Assembly: GCF_042453785.1 (NCBI RefSeq)
Contig: NC_091672.1
Span: 10,930,501 to 10,994,500, forward strand
Source of the DNA: Malus domestica
Lineage: Eukaryota; Streptophyta; Magnoliopsida; Rosales; Rosaceae
Reading direction: 5' to 3'
DNA length: 64,000 nucleotides
Shown here: piece after piece, positions 1 through 12,850 of the stretch
Numbering within the stretch: position 1 is the first letter of the stretch
How the letters are laid out: the number at the start of each line of letters is the position of its first letter
Notes under the pieces: generated by a model
Database searches by the model: none
What the model was told of the DNA's origin: nothing
Seen by the model: only the letters and a program-made list of their open reading frames with translations
Program-made: the position numbers and the translations under genes

Positions 1-904
1 ATGGTGTTGCTGAGGGGAAATACGGATATAACCTCAAAACTGCCCATGCTTAACTTATTGAATCACATGCAATTCAGGGTTATTGGTATGATGTTGTTTA
101 CTGTTGTTTTTCTTATGGCCCCTTGCCTTATGTTTTGATTATTACTCTATGTTCATCTATATAAACATCAACATACCAAGCTTGACCCTTGTGCAGTATG
201 TTGTGTTGTCTAGAATATGATGCGCAAGAGAAGAAATATTGTTACTATCATCCTCCAAGGTGACTATGGATGTGAATTTTAAGAAGTCTGAATGTAGTTT
301 GCTAATTTGGTGTCCAATTCTCCTCTTCAAGGGAAGACAAGGTGTTAAGATTCGACTTGGACGATCATAATTGAACCTCCGACCAGTTGGATATCTGAGA
401 CCTTTATATGCAATCGACAAGTTGCGTGCAGGTATTGAAGATATAGATCCGAGCCTACTGTCTAAAGACAAGAATGCATGATTGTGAACATGTTGATTCT
501 CCTATTGTTCAAAATCATCTATTGAGAGAATATCCTAATCTCCAAACAAAAAAGGAGTGTTACCAATGTTAGTTGGAAGGTTATTGATTTAGCTTTCACA
601 TACCTAGCAAGATATTTGATTATATTGTCAATGTGGTGAGTCATTTATACACTCTCTCACTAAAGATCATATGAATGCGATTATTAGAATTCTTAGCTTG
701 ACCAGATTGAAAGTCTCATCATTATCAAAGGCTTCCACTTGTGATATCATTTGGCTATCAAACGAGCTTTATGCCTTGAAATTGAGCCGTTAGCATTCAT
801 TTTAAGTTTAAGACCCACTTACAACCTACCACACTTACGAAAGATGGTAAAGGAAACAATGTTGCAGTCTTATTTTGCATTAAAATTTTTTTTTTTCTTT
901 ATTT
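1..904. other. Intergenic, nothing recognised
   Basis: No supported gene. A 104-codon minus-strand frame (157-471) has no recognisable domain and no splice context. The sequence is AT-rich with a poly-T run near 885-900, just before the solo LTR target site. It could be decayed transposon, but I recognise no family. Confidence 0.4.
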
Positions 905-909
905 TAACA

Positions 910-3232
910 TGACACACCCCGACCGAAATCGAGACGTGCTGGCCGTCACTTGAGGGTGACATAGCCATGTGCGCAAAGCGGAAGCGATAAAGAGTAAGGG
1001 AAAACTAACAATCCCAATTAAGAAAGGATGCTAGTGAGAGTTTAAGTGTATAAATACACTTTCAGAGCAATACGAAAGTCTAGTTGCAGTCAAGTAGGAC
1101 AATTACTAAAATACAACACCCGAAGGTGAATCCTACTTTCTCGGATTCTGTCAGAACACCGTTGGATTCCTCGTGGCCACCAAACTGTGCTACCTAAGAC
1201 CTGGAGGGGCAAAAAACAAAGTTGAGTGGGTCAGTAAAACACATTTACATGAAAACCTTATTTTCCTTTGAATATACTAACCCCTCGCCGTAAAACAAGT
1301 ATATAATTACTTTCCTTTAAAATATAATACATAAATATGTATATAAATATATCACTTCAAATCATGCTTTACATAATCATAATAATATGTATGCCATGCC
1401 AAGATATAACAAAGTAAGCCATTCAGGTAAGAATAATTTCATAGAAATATAACATGCTAGCCGGAACCCCTATGGTAGTCTGTACGGCTGAATTCATAGC
1501 TCAAAAGTCAATCTAGCCGGAGTCACTATAATGACCTATACGGCAATAAACTGCACAAGAGTCGAAACCAAATGAAAAGGTCTGTACGACAATAATGAGT
1601 GTAATATAATTATGCTCAATACTACTCTCACATAATAGCTGGGCGATAAATCGCTAGTCACCTACGAGTCGGAACCGTAAATAAGGTCTGTACGACAAGA
1701 CTGTGCACTTAAATTGGATCCAATATGAGCATATAGTGCGGGAGGTGACATAATAAACAGGCCTATATCATATCTCTGGCTAATTCACAATCACCCTAGG
1801 TGCAGTTTTATGAGCTCAACATTATTCAATCACATATCACATCATCGACAATTCACATAACCAAAAATACTTACCTGAGCTTACCTGAGCCTCCACAACA
1901 CCATGCAACAATATGCATAGTTATAATAATGCATATACTAAAATATGAGGCATATATGACATGGCATTTACATCACATTTCCTTTAAATACTTTTTTGGG
2001 AAAAACGTCAAGTGTGTATATATATATATATATGTATGTATATATATACTGAAAATAATTGCCCACTCATAGATATGTTGATGGGTCGTAGCCCCCGAGC
2101 CTCGATTGATTACGCTCGTCCTGAGAATAGGCCTCACCTATAGGCGTAATAACCGAATAAACGTTATTTAACGTACATAACCAACATAAAGTAATAACTT
2201 CTCATATATTGCTCAAATTGGGTATATGAATATACCACAATGACCTACACAACCTCAGGATCATTCTCATATTTTTAGATTATTTTTCCGACCACCCACA
2301 CGCCCTCACGCGCCGGCCAAGGCACGGCCAGACGCGCGGCCCACGCGCGGGCACGTGCCAGGCACACTGACGATGTCAACTGACGCCGTCAGGTATATTC
2401 TGTTTATTCCTTAATAAACTTAACGGTGTGACCTAACGCCGTTAGAATATTTCATTTACCTTAACTGAATATCGTCTCGTCTTCTACCTCCAGCTCCGGC
2501 GACCGTCGCCATCGTCGGAAAACTGGGTAATTTTCAAAACTCTAAAACTTACTCATTTTTCATCCATTTTCTACGAAATTACCACCAAAATGAAGCTTAG
2601 GACATAAGGAAGAGAAATATACCACTTTAAAGCCCCAAAGTCGACTGAATCATGCCGGAGAAATTCCACAAAAACCGGCCAACCCTTGAACTCGTGATCC
2701 CGACGTCCAAAACACTCCAACGATACACCCCGAGCTTCGTGACAACCTTCTAAAGCTCCCTGTGAGCTTGAAATCCCCTAAAAACCTCACAATAATTAGT
2801 GCATGAACAGTACCTCATTCGGGGTTAAGGTTTTCACGTGATTTTGAAGTATTTCTTACCTGAAAATGGTATAGATGAACTCAGGAGCTTACAAGGATTC
2901 TAAATCTCACCTTTTTTACCTTCGATCCGTGCTTGAAAGTTTGGTTTCTAGATCGTCCGTACGTTTTGTACGAAAAAGAAACAGAAAATCGAGAGGGAGG
3001 AGAGAGAGAGAAGACACGGGGAAGAGAGAGAGAGAGAGAGAGAGAGAGCTGATGTGTGTGTGTGTGTGTGGTCCTAAAGTCACTAACCAAAACTAAGAAA
3101 ATCTTAGTTCTAATTGGGTCGCCAATCCCAAATAATTAAACCAATACATATTACACACACATTATTCAACGTCCGAGGGTATTTCTATTTTTTCACAATT
3201 TCAAAAATAACTTCCTGGGACGGGCTGTGAGA
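910..3232 (-). mobile_element. Ty3/gypsy solo LTR with TSD TAACA
   Basis: A 2,323-bp block is bounded by the direct repeat TAACA at 905-909 and 3233-3237, the 5-bp target duplication expected of an LTR retrotransposon. Its plus-strand left edge reads TGACACACCCCGACCG and its right edge, read on minus, TCTCACAGCCCGTCCC. These form an imperfect terminal inverted repeat of the TGTCACACCCCG type common in plant gypsy LTRs. No gag-pol lies inside, so it is best read as a solo LTR left by LTR-LTR recombination. The left 450 bp resemble 61470-61985, where a related LTR abuts a tRNA-iMet-type primer site and a gypsy gag. This gives both orientation (minus) and family. It contains TA, GA and TG microsatellites. 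Confidence 0.82.
3019..3070. repeat. (GA)n and (TG)n microsatellites
   Basis: A run of about 13 GA units is followed after CTGA by a TG run, inside the solo LTR. Low-information frames on both strands here (RERERE and THTHTH peptides) are microsatellite artefacts. Confidence 0.9.
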
Positions 3233-4029
3233 TAACATACCATGCTAGTACTTTTTTCTTTATTTATTTATTTATTTTATGAAACCTTGACAATACAAAA
3301 AAAAATTATTAATGAAGAAAAAATTTTACATTTAGTCCGGGGGAACATAAAACTTACCTCTCATAACGCAAGAAAAAAGAAGACATTTATGGCCAGACAG
3401 AAGAATTGGAGTGTGACAATTTAACTACATGGATGATCTTGAGACAACTGTAGGATATAGTTAACCACATGATTTTTTTTATTCAACAATTATTGTATAT
3501 TAGATTTGAATTCATAGAATAAACAATTATACTATAAGCACTAAGTTAATCAATCAAGTCTATTAACCAAATGACACATTTTATGGTCTTGTTAAAAACA
3601 GATTACGTCCACAGCATTCCAGGTTAAAAATAAATAGAGACATACACATTATTTGTGTGAATAAAAGTTGTTCAAAGATATTTGATGTGTGTAGTAGTTG
3701 CATTGCTTGAGAATAAAAAGATTAAGATATCTTTATTACAAACATTCAATGTTTATTTCTTTCACCAAAAATACATAAAATTTAATGCTTTTTTTAAACT
3801 GTTCATTTGTTATGTAAGTTTAGTAAGTTATGTTCACGCATGAAGTTGTCCAAATGATTACTTTCTTTATCATTATTTTCAAACCTTAACATTTGATGGA
3901 ATTCCAAATAGTGCAGGAACCGAAAGAAATTTATCTGACATTGCAATAGCTGCATATTTATATTCAGGTTCCTAAGGGATGATGATGTATCTAAATCACA
4001 TATGTAGAAAGGACACATGGAAAGAGGAA

Positions 4030-4262
4030 GAGGATCCTCTCGGATTCACTTTATGGGGATCCTAAGGATCTCAACATTCTAACCGTTCATCGTATATCGT
4101 GCGGTCAGTTTTCGTATATCGTGCGGTCAGTTTTCGTCAGATATTATTTATGTTTAATTTTAAATAAAAAACGTCAAATAATTTATGATCACACAATACA
4201 CGATAAATGACTAAAATATGAAGATCCTTAAGATCCTAACAAAATGAATCCGCATGGAATCC
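4030..4262. mobile_element. MITE-like inverted-repeat element
   Basis: The left arm from about 4043 (GGATTCACTTTATGGGGATC) matches the reverse complement of the right arm ending near 4250 (GGATTCATTTTGTTAGGATC). Complementarity continues inward for about 65 bp through an ATCGT-rich segment. Such long imperfect terminal inverted repeats around an AT-rich centre are typical of plant MITEs. I could not fix the target duplication, so the superfamily is open. Confidence 0.6.
4091..4134. repeat. 22-bp tandem duplication
   Basis: Two perfect copies of a 22-bp unit (CGTATATCGTGCGGTCAG plus TTTT) at 4091-4112 and 4113-4134, inside the left arm of the MITE-like element. Only the left arm carries the duplication, so it arose after the element formed. 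Confidence 0.9.
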
Positions 4263-5072
4263 AATTCCATGGAAAAATACTTCAAACTGCTTGAATAGTT
4301 GTAAAAGTCTCCCTAGCCCACATTTTCCCTTTGATTGAGTAAAAACGAAATAGTAAAAGCTTTGGAAAACAAAACACCTAATTTGTTTAGACCATCACCA
4401 AGCAGACATTTTGCGAATATGAGCCCTAAAATTGAACAACACAACGTCTAATCAAAGGACATTTTGCAAATGGTCATATTTTTGGGCACCAAAAGGGCTA
4501 AAAAGTGTCAACCCACAAGCATTGGGGCACTTCCTTTTTTATGGAGCTCACCACTTGTTGACTTGGTCAAGAGGTGATGGGGTACATCGCGGAGCATGAC
4601 TTTTCATGCACTCGCGGGAATTAGCCTTCCATAGTTGAAAATGTTAAAAATTACCCCACTACTATTCCTTAAAGAATTACATTTTTAAGGTTTAAAATCG
4701 TGCACATGGCTTTATTAGACTTTCATGGTTAGATATGACCTTAACTATTTGGGATGAATTAATTTGTTTTCTTTTGTTACTGTAAGGACTCATTTGATAA
4801 TCAATTGAGCTTTAATAATTGATTTATACTTTTTATGCTTAAGATATAAATAAAATATATGAAGTAAAGAAAGAATGAAGAAGGGTGGAAGAAGGAAGAA
4901 ATAAAAAGAAAGAAAACAAATCTTTCTTCCACTCTACTATTTCTCTCACGTCTCCCATGTATTCTTCCCATATTATAACACACAAAAAAAACTAAAAATT
5001 AAAAAAGAAACAATATTCGAAATGATAAGACTAAAGATTACCCTCGATTTGAAAGTGCAATTTCCCTTAAGG

Positions 5073-5213
5073 TAGTGCTATCTACATGTCTATTTTTACT
5101 TTTTCCACACCGTTCTTAATTTTCTGTCATTGTTTCGAATAAATTAAAGAAGATAAATAGTAAAAAAAATTAACAAAAATGTATGAGAAGTAAAAAATAG
5201 ATGTGTCACTATT
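5073..5213. mobile_element. MITE, same family as 12712-12850
   Basis: The left end reads AGTGCTATCTACATGTCTAT and the right end, on the other strand, a similar AATAGTGACACATCTATTTT. The internal order matches the element at 12712-12850: TTTTTACTT, a TTTC-rich centre, AATTAAAGAAGAT, then AAAATAG near the right end. Both ends are degenerate, so this copy looks old. Confidence 0.6.
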
Positions 5214-6633
5214 CTTTTGCTTATGTTGTAGTGCATGAAAGCAACCATAAGATCACTGGCTACATCAAGTTATTGTCCTACTATGAACAATCAAAGAAGT
5301 AACTGCTATAAAGGGCGATCTAACCTCGCCCTATATAATTGAGAAAGTTGAACATCCAGAGATAATTGAGGCTAAAAGTGGTTCGGACCACATTAATCCA
5401 TTAAACATCTAGCTGCAGTCAACACAAATCAGAAAAATATGATATCCTATTATCCTATATCCCCCACTTCTATAACTCATTTTTCTGACAACTCATTTAT
5501 ATAATAAGGTAATTACTTTAACTAGGGTTATTGATAGTTAAACACGCGGCTAATCATCCATATAACTATATAATAAACCTTTCCTGATTTCCAGTTCTTG
5601 CATTCCTCTCTACCCCTGGCCCCTCCCCATCATTTTCTCCCATTAACATCATTTTTTTAAGATTTTTTTATTAACACTCTATATATTATTGAATACAGTC
5701 CATATGAAATGTATAATGAAATCATTTATATACCCTAATATGCAATTACAATTTCAATCCTAATAAGGTTTTATGAAATGTATAATGAAATAATTTATAT
5801 ACCCTAATAATCTGGTAACAAAATCAATTGACAGTAGAGAGAGTAGCTCAACTCTTTATAAGTCATTGCTAGATTAGTTTCTCTTTTCACTGATATGTGA
5901 CTATTTTTACCTTCACATTCTCACATGTCTTCTCATGTATGGTGATTACTTTGATACCATTAAGAAAGTTGGGGTTTTATCATAAAATGAATTGACAATA
6001 TGGAGGGCTATAGGGCCAAAGAGAGCCCTCTGGCCCTCCTTCGGTTGGAGATGACTTTATAAGCCCTTGCTAGGCTTCTCATTTGACATAAGTGGGACTC
6101 TTTTTATCTTCACATCCTCACACCCTCTTACGTGTGGAGAATTTTCAAGCCAAACTTATTCAATGCATACAACTCCTTGTAAAACCATAATATTCCTTGA
6201 CTAATCTCATCCTTATCGAATTCCGATAACCGAAAGACACTTCTAATGATATTTTAACTATGTATCTTCTCCTTGTTTCTCCCCTTGAATATTCTCTAAA
6301 ATTACGCCATGTTTGGAATGGAGCTGGAGAATATGTTTTCATGAGTTTATGTTGGGAATACACATAATTAAAATATAATTATGGGGTGTATAGTGTATAT
6401 GGAATATATTAGGTGTATGTTGAGAGTGTAAGTGTGAGAGTATTATAAAAAAGTATATGGAATCTATTAGGTTAAATTTCAATTAAGAATTGCAAAAGTG
6501 AAATGTATTAAGTACGTGAGGTGTATTTGAGAATGCGTGTTAATAAAACAACTTTTTTAACTAATCAACAATTTATTCTATTAAAGATTTCTTTTTAAAA
6601 CACCCCAGCCGCCCAGAACAGCCACCCAATTTG

Positions 6634-6677
6634 CTCGCTCTCTCTTTCTTTCTCTCCCCCCCCCCCCCCCCCCCCAC
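6634..6677 (+). repeat. Polypyrimidine and poly-C tract upstream of BOP
   Basis: A CT-rich run leads into about 18 consecutive C residues some 270 bp before the BOP start codon. With the GA repeat at 6752-6766 this probably falls in the proximal promoter or 5' UTR. Long C runs are also prone to sequencing length errors. Confidence 0.7.
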
Positions 6678-6943
6678 AAAATATCTACCAACACACAAAC
6701 ACAGTATTACTCCATTGCGACAAAAGAATCTGTCAAAAAACAAAAACAGTAGAGAGAGAGAGAGAGGTCATCTTCTTCTTCATCCTTCAACAACAAGACC
6801 AATCGATCCTGAAAGTAAAAGAAAATTACAGAGAAAAATGAACCCATTACTGTAATAGCCCCTCTGTTCAACAATCCCTACCTTTCTCTCTCAACCCTAA
6901 AACAGTTTTCGAATAATTACCACCATCCAAAAAGCATCAAATC

Positions 6944-7934
6944 ATGAGCAGCCTTGAAGAGTCTCTAAGATCTCTGTCCCTAGACTACTTGAATCTGCTC
7001 ATCAACGGCCAAGCCTTCAGTGACGTCACCTTCAGCGTCGAGGGCCGTCTCGTCCACGCCCACAGGTGCATCCTGGCAGCCCGGAGCCTCTTTTTCCGGA
7101 AATTCTTTTGTGGGCCGGAGCCACCGTCGGGTCTGGATCCCTCGGGGTCCAGGATGAGCCCCCGTCGCACGTCATCATCGTGTTACCGGGGGTCAGGTAG
7201 TTCAACGCAGCAGCAGCAGGTGATACCGGTGAACTCGGTGGGGTACGAGGTGTTCTTGTTGCTGTTGCAGTTCTTGTACAGTGGACAAGTCTCGATAGTG
7301 CCTCAGAAACATGAGCCGAGGCCTAATTGTGGAGAGAGAGGGTGTTGGCACACGCATTGCACTTCCGCCGTTGATCTTGCCCTTGACACTCTTGCTGCCG
7401 CTAGATCCTTTGGTGTTGAACAACTTGCATTGCTCACTCAGGTACTAGTCTCTCTAACTACTCTCTCTCTCTCTCTCTCTCTCTTTCTCCCTCTTTCTCT
7501 TTTTTTCTCTCGGTTCTTGTGTGTGTGCAGTCTTATGTTTGGTGGGTTTTGGGAATTTCCACAAAACTTGGGTTTTGATTTTGTATTTGTGAAGTAAATG
7601 CTTTTCCTTCTTTTTCTATTTTTTTTTTCATTTTCTTTGGGGTACTGGGTTTTTTCTCTCTTTCACTTCATTTGTTCTTGTCCAGTCATAATTGAAGTTG
7701 GGATCTTCTCCTTTCCAATCTCAAATCCTTTATTTCTTCTCAATTTGTGGTTTTATTTCCTCCATCTAAAGTAGCAAAGGTTTAATTAAATATAGTTATT
7801 CTTTTCAAGCATTTGATCCAACCATACTACTTTTTCTTCAATATAGTAGTGTGTTTATAATCCATATCTCTTCTTCCTCATTCCCTCTCCCTCTTCTTCT
7901 TCCTAATTAAGCAAATGTTATGTTGAAGTTGAAG

Positions 7935-7984
<50 letters not shown>

Positions 7985-9486
7985 TAACATCAACAAAATA
8001 TCCTCCTTTCTCAAAGAGAAATGATAGGATTTTATTCATGATTAAGGAGAATTATTACAATCTTCAATAAAAACATTTCGAATAATATCAAGAGGTTTCT
8101 CGAAACAAAATGATTCCAAGTCAAACAAATGGTTTTTCTTTCTTCTTCTTGATTTCATGTACCATTTAAATTTTCTTAAATTGTTTTTTTTTTCCTTTCT
8201 TTTAAATGCACATCATGACTTTCTAAATTTAGATCTTCATAGCCAGTCGTTTTTCCACAGTAAACACTACAAATCTATCCCAGACATTCACTTTCCTCGT
8301 TTGGTTTAACTGGAAAAACGATTACAAAATTTAAGAAAAGGACTAAAACATCCCATCACTTTATCAAAACAAAACTTGTTAATGTAAAAAAAAAATCCCA
8401 AAAGTGCATATATCTAATATAAATATCTCAATAATGGAATACCAACTAGTAGAACCATTAACATCATTATAGACAATGTCCTCCTATGTTTTGGTTTTAC
8501 AGAAGCAATTGGCAAGCATGGTGGAAAAAGCCTCCATTGACGATGTGATGAAAGTCCTGTTAGCTTCAAGAAAACAAGACATGCAGCAGCTTTGGACAAC
8601 GTGCTCTCACCTTGTTGCCAAATCCGGCCTCCCACCGGAAGTCCTCGCCAAGCACCTCCCCATTGACGTCGTGGCCAAAATCGAAGAGCTTCGCCTCAAA
8701 TCCTCCATCGCTCGCCGTTCAATGATGCCCCATCACCACCACCACCATCATGACCATGACCTCGGGGCAGCTGCGGATCTCGAGGATCAGAAAATCCGTC
8801 GAATGAGGCGGGCATTGGACTCGTCAGATGTTGAACTCGTCAAGCTCATGGTAATGGGGGAAGGCCTAAATCTCGACGAGGCATTGGCATTACACTATGC
8901 AGTCGAAAATTGCAGCCGGGAAGTTGTGAAAGCGTTACTAGAACTTGGAGCAGGTGATGTGAACTACCCGGCAGGGCCAGTCGGAAAAACCCCGCTTCAC
9001 ATTGCTTCCGAAATGGTGTCTCCGGACATGGTGGCAGTCCTACTCGACCACCACGCCGACCCAAATGTCCGAACAGTCGATGGGGTTACTCCTCTGGACG
9101 TACTCCGAACCCTAACGTCAGAATTTCTATTCAAAGGGGCTGTCCCGGGACTAACCCACATCGAACCTAACAAGCTCAGACTCTGCCTTGAGCTGGTCCA
9201 GTCTGCCGCTCTCGTTCTTTCGCGCGAGGAAGGCAACAACAATGCAAACAATCCCAATTCTTCGAATTCCACGGCGATTTATCCGCCAATTAGCGATGAT
9301 CACCATAGCAGTGGCAGCAGTGGCAGCAACATTGGGAATCTTAACTTGGATTCTAGATTGGTGTATTTGAATCTTGGAGCAACTCATCAAATGGGGTCTA
9401 GAAATATGGAGGGCCACGATCATCATAATAGGGTGCACAGTGGCTGTGACCCATCAACAATGTACCACCACTCTCACGACTACTAG
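6944..9486 (+). CDS. BOP: BLADE-ON-PETIOLE-type BTB/ankyrin protein (NPR5/NPR6 clade)
   Basis: Two exons, 6944-7441 and 8503-9486, joined in phase 0 across a 1,061-bp intron (CAG|GTACTA ... TTTTACAG|AAG), give 493 aa, normal for BOP proteins. The N-terminus (MSSLEESLRSLSLDYLNLL) leads into a BTB/POZ domain (about residues 24-120), interrupted by a Ser/Gln-rich loop (about 62-92). A C2HC NPR-type zinc finger follows (C129, C134, H136 or H138, C139). Exon 2 holds the KQLASMVEKASIDDVMKVLL segment, a His-rich linker (about 243-249), ankyrin repeats (about 290-370) and the conserved C-terminal block ending DPSTMYHHSHDY. BOP proteins are nuclear/cytosolic adaptors that work with TGA bZIP factors and CUL3 ligases to set leaf and organ boundaries, nodule or axil identity and abscission zones. 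Single-intron structure and uninterrupted frames indicate a working gene. Confidence 0.96.
7442..8502 (+). other. BOP intron with microsatellites
   Basis: The only intron of the BOP gene. It contains a CT run (7462-7484), a (CATA)n/(TA)n compound repeat at about 7935-7984, and otherwise T-rich sequence. The acceptor is TTTTACAG at 8495-8502. Confidence 0.85.
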
Positions 9487-10660
9487 TACTACGAGCTATA
9501 TTATTAGCTAATTGAGACTCGTGATCATCACTTATAATATTATTATTATTTATCTTTTTAATTATATGCATCCCCTCTTGGATAGCGAAGGAGAAAGAGT
9601 CGTCAGAGTTTATGACATATGATCTCACTTAGTCTAAGGAGATTAATTAATCAATAGTGGGTTAATTACATATTTTGATTTCTTCTCTTTGTTTCTTTCT
9701 TTTTTCTCTGTTTTGTATGGCTGTTTATCAGTTTTTTTGTAGGGTTTTTGTTGATCTTCATAAGAATTGGAGGCATTGGGATGATTGTTGATGAGACAAT
9801 TGGAGAATCTGAGATTTTTGCTAATGCAATGCATGAGGTGGAAGGAGATTGGAGACGCAGGTCAATCTTTCTTTTCAACCTCTTTGGTTTGGCCTGTCAT
9901 CTCCTTTGAATTTATTGATATCTAATTCATCGCGTATTTATTATGCTCCTTATATTTTCTTGTCCCCCACCCACCTCATATCATCCCTCTATACATATTA
10001 TATTGGGATTATTATATATTATAAGCTAAAAAAAATAAATATTTCAATTGCTATTTTATTATAAAATGTTTCGTATCTAATTAAATGATTGAGATATTAT
10101 TTTTTAACTTAATTACGTTTATAATATGAATTGGGTATCATATGGTAGGGGTATCTATCTAGCAAGTTTTTTTTGTTCTAAAAAATTATTAATTTGTTAC
10201 GCTTTGTTTGGACATGGTTTACTCGACTTTTTTTATTTTTGTTAAATGATAAATTTATTAAATTATATGTTAAAATTAAATTAAGAAGCTGTGGAAATTT
10301 GAATTCACACCGTAATGTAAAAATAGCTCCTCTTTATTTTGATAGAAAGCCACTTGACTTGACACAGGGAATTATAGGGAAATGAGCTGTCTCATCTCAT
10401 TCCATTTCAAAGAAAGTATTGTTTGGCTGTGATTTTGGCTAATTAAATTATTTTTAAAAAGGACGTATGAGAACTCATGGCTGTGGACAAGTTGAGTGGT
10501 TGTCTTGCATGAATGCAACAATTGAGTGTGACAGCACCCCTACAGACTACTAGAGACTACTTAATTAGATAAAAAAATTAATATAATATATATTGGATTT
10601 CATCAAAATCTGTCCCGATAGCCTCTTTTATAAAACCTAAATTTTCTAATCCTCAATTTT

Positions 10661-10880
10661 GGACAAGAATTGTCTGTCCTTCATTTCAGGTGATTTTCCT
10701 GTACTCTCTTGTTTTGTGTGATCACGATTAATTTACGTTAATATTTTATATTGTTTTTTCATAAATATAATAAGACAAAAATGAATAGTGATATAAAATG
10801 TTGACACAGCTTAACCGTGATCATACAAACAAAAAGGTATAGGAAGGGCACTGGAAGTGGAGAACAGACAATCCTTATCC
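10661..10880. mobile_element. 220-bp Mutator-like MITE (copy 1)
   Basis: Begins GGACAAGAATTGTCTGTCCT and ends GACAATCCTTATCC, an imperfect terminal inverted repeat. It is 220 bp, the same length as the element at 46560-46779, and shares its internal order: TTTTATATTGTTTTTTCATA, AATAAGACAAAAAT, AATATAAAATGTTGAC, AACCGTGA. Flanks CTCAATTTT and CTCTTTTTT match at 7 of 9 positions, consistent with an eroded 9-bp target duplication. Non-coding. Confidence 0.8.
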
Positions 10881-11463
10881 CTCTTTTTTGTCTCCCAATA
10901 CCTTACTGGTTTTTCTTATATATGCAGAGTTATTACACAGCTTTCACAAAGCTTACAGCTGAAACCCTAGTTTTTTTTTTTTTTTTCTAATGTACTATTT
11001 GTCCAGACCTAAAGCGTATAAATGGCGGTGACTGATCTGTTTGTAGATGTATACGTAGAACCCTTAATTATTTATCTGCAGTCCGCTCTCCTGCATGCAC
11101 AGGATTCTTTGTTTTATTCTTTTTGGATTTATTTTGGGTTAATTTTCTGTATTTCATCAACTTCGAACTAAAAGAAACAAACGATATAGAAAGAACAAAC
11201 ATTGTTTCCTGCACTCAGTAATCTATGCCGATTGATTTGGGAACACTGCCCTACACTGCACAATAATATCTAATTATATATATGGTAAGTAGAACAAGGA
11301 AGAGAAAACACATGCATTAATCTAGTTTTAGTTTACCTATTCATCTTTGGGTTGGGGTTGCATGTTGTTCAAGCGCAAGCGGTGTTTGGATCAAAACATT
11401 TTTGACGTCCTTTATTTATTGATTGATAGATATATTTCTTCAAGACTTGGTATCAATCAATTA

Positions 11464-11603
11464 TAGGTCTTATTTGGTATCCTTCTTGGATCAAATTTTT
11501 AGTTTTTCTTTAAGCTAAGGAGTGTTAATTAATTTAGCTACATTCAACATTTTTAAAAACAAAACATTGGATCCAAGAAGGATGCCAAACAAACTATGAC
11601 CTA
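11464..11603. mobile_element. 140-bp MITE
   Basis: The left end TAGGTCTTATTTGGTATCCT continues into TCTTGGATC. The right end, read on the other strand, is TAGGTCATAGTTTGTTTGGC followed by ATCCTTCTTGGATCC. This terminal inverted repeat of about 30 bp with small indels surrounds an AT-rich centre. The target duplication is not clear, so superfamily is unassigned. Confidence 0.72.
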
Positions 11604-11929
11604 ATAAGTGCATACACTAATATACTAATTGTCATTTGAGCTGAAGATTTCGGGCATCAAGATGCATATATACATTTTTATGATTATATTTTCCGAGCCT
11701 TGAGGCATATGTGAATATATTGTTTATATCTCTCCTTGCTCATTTGTTTGTCAATGAAAATGTTTCTATTTATCTCCTTAAATTGTTGTTATAAGTGTCA
11801 CCCTTTCTACTCACTATAACTAGGATTCAAAGCGATAACTAAGAAACTGAGAGGTATTCTATGTAACATAAAACTTTTCTTTTGGTCAAATAACATAATA
11901 AAACAATATTGAAGAATCATTGATTTTTG

Positions 11930-12175
11930 GCCTCATTTGGTATGTAAGATTGGATTGAAATGGATAGCTCCGTAATTTCAACATATTTTTAGGAGAGAAA
12001 TGAAAAATTTATTATGTCTAATTAGAGAGTAGAAGATGGATTACTCATGAAGAAAACTTATATGTTCCAATCCTCTGGAAAACTTATATCTCCACCAAAT
12101 AGAAAAAAATTGTTCACTCCTATCCTAGAGAGATTCTTTTCAATATAATCCGCCATACCAAACGAACCCGTTGTT
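11930..12175. mobile_element. Possible MITE, degenerate
   Basis: A CATTTGGTATGTAAGATTGG left arm and a right arm that reads TTCGTTTGGTATGGCGGATT on the other strand form a short inverted pair around 240 bp of AT-rich DNA. Ends and target duplication are not defined. Confidence 0.4.
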
Positions 12176-12711
12176 TCTTGTTGAAGTCATAATGTTACTG
12201 ATTTTTCTGGACGTAGATACGGTGGTCAAAACGGTGTCAATATTGCGAAAACTTTCAAATATTATATGAAGAAAACTCGCATATATTTTGTTATATTGCT
12301 TTGCTTATTTCAGTTCTTTAAGATGTGGATCAAAATGAAGTACATTTTGTATGATGCAGATATAAGGCGCATATTAATAGTTTCCTTGATCTGTCCAAGA
12401 AAATGTACGGATCTCTTAACTGATACTGTATTTCGAAATCGTTGCACCATCGGCAGTTGGCAATCCCCAAAACTTGTCGCACTTCTCTGCAACTGATTAC
12501 CATCATCCATAAGTGATCATTATTGAAAAGATTTCTAGGGATGATCAGTATCTGTAACTTTTTCTTGAGTTTTCATGAAGGAAAAAAGAACCTAGAACAT
12601 GAAAATGTAATCATCTACCAGTTAATTAACCTAGCTAGCACACATAACATAGTTACCTAATTAGCCAAGACAAGAGAAGAAAGAAAAAAAAACCATGACA
12701 TTAAATTTAAA

Positions 12712-12850
12712 ATAGTGCTATTCACATATCCATTTTTACTTCTCACACATCTCTTTCAATTTCTGGTCGGATCAAATGAATTGAAGATGATCAATAGCCA
12801 AAATTTAACAAGGATGTGGAAAATAAAAATAGGTGTGTGAATAGCACTAT
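12712..12850. mobile_element. About 138-bp MITE
   Basis: The left end ATAGTGCTATTCACATATCC and the right end, read on the other strand (ATAGTGCTATTCACACACCT), are near-identical inverted termini. Inverted similarity extends into a TTTTTACTT/AAAATAAAAATA pair. A diverged relative is at 5073-5213. Non-coding. Confidence 0.8.

Larger units (their letters stand above)
3238..6630. other. Intergenic with MITEs
   Basis: No gene supported. The block holds two MITE-like elements listed separately (4030-4262 and 5073-5213) and is otherwise AT-rich without coding signal. Part of the 3' end is the presumed BOP promoter; I could not identify a specific TATA box or cis element with confidence. Confidence 0.5.

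Noticed and set aside
157..471. 104-codon minus-strand frame as a gene
   Set aside because: No domain, no splice or promoter context, and composition like the surrounding intergenic DNA.
2875..3096. Frames with RERERE and THTHTH peptides
   Set aside because: They are translations of GA and TG microsatellites inside the solo LTR.
8846..9438. Minus-strand frames within BOP exon 2
   Set aside because: Shadows of the well-supported plus-strand BOP coding sequence.
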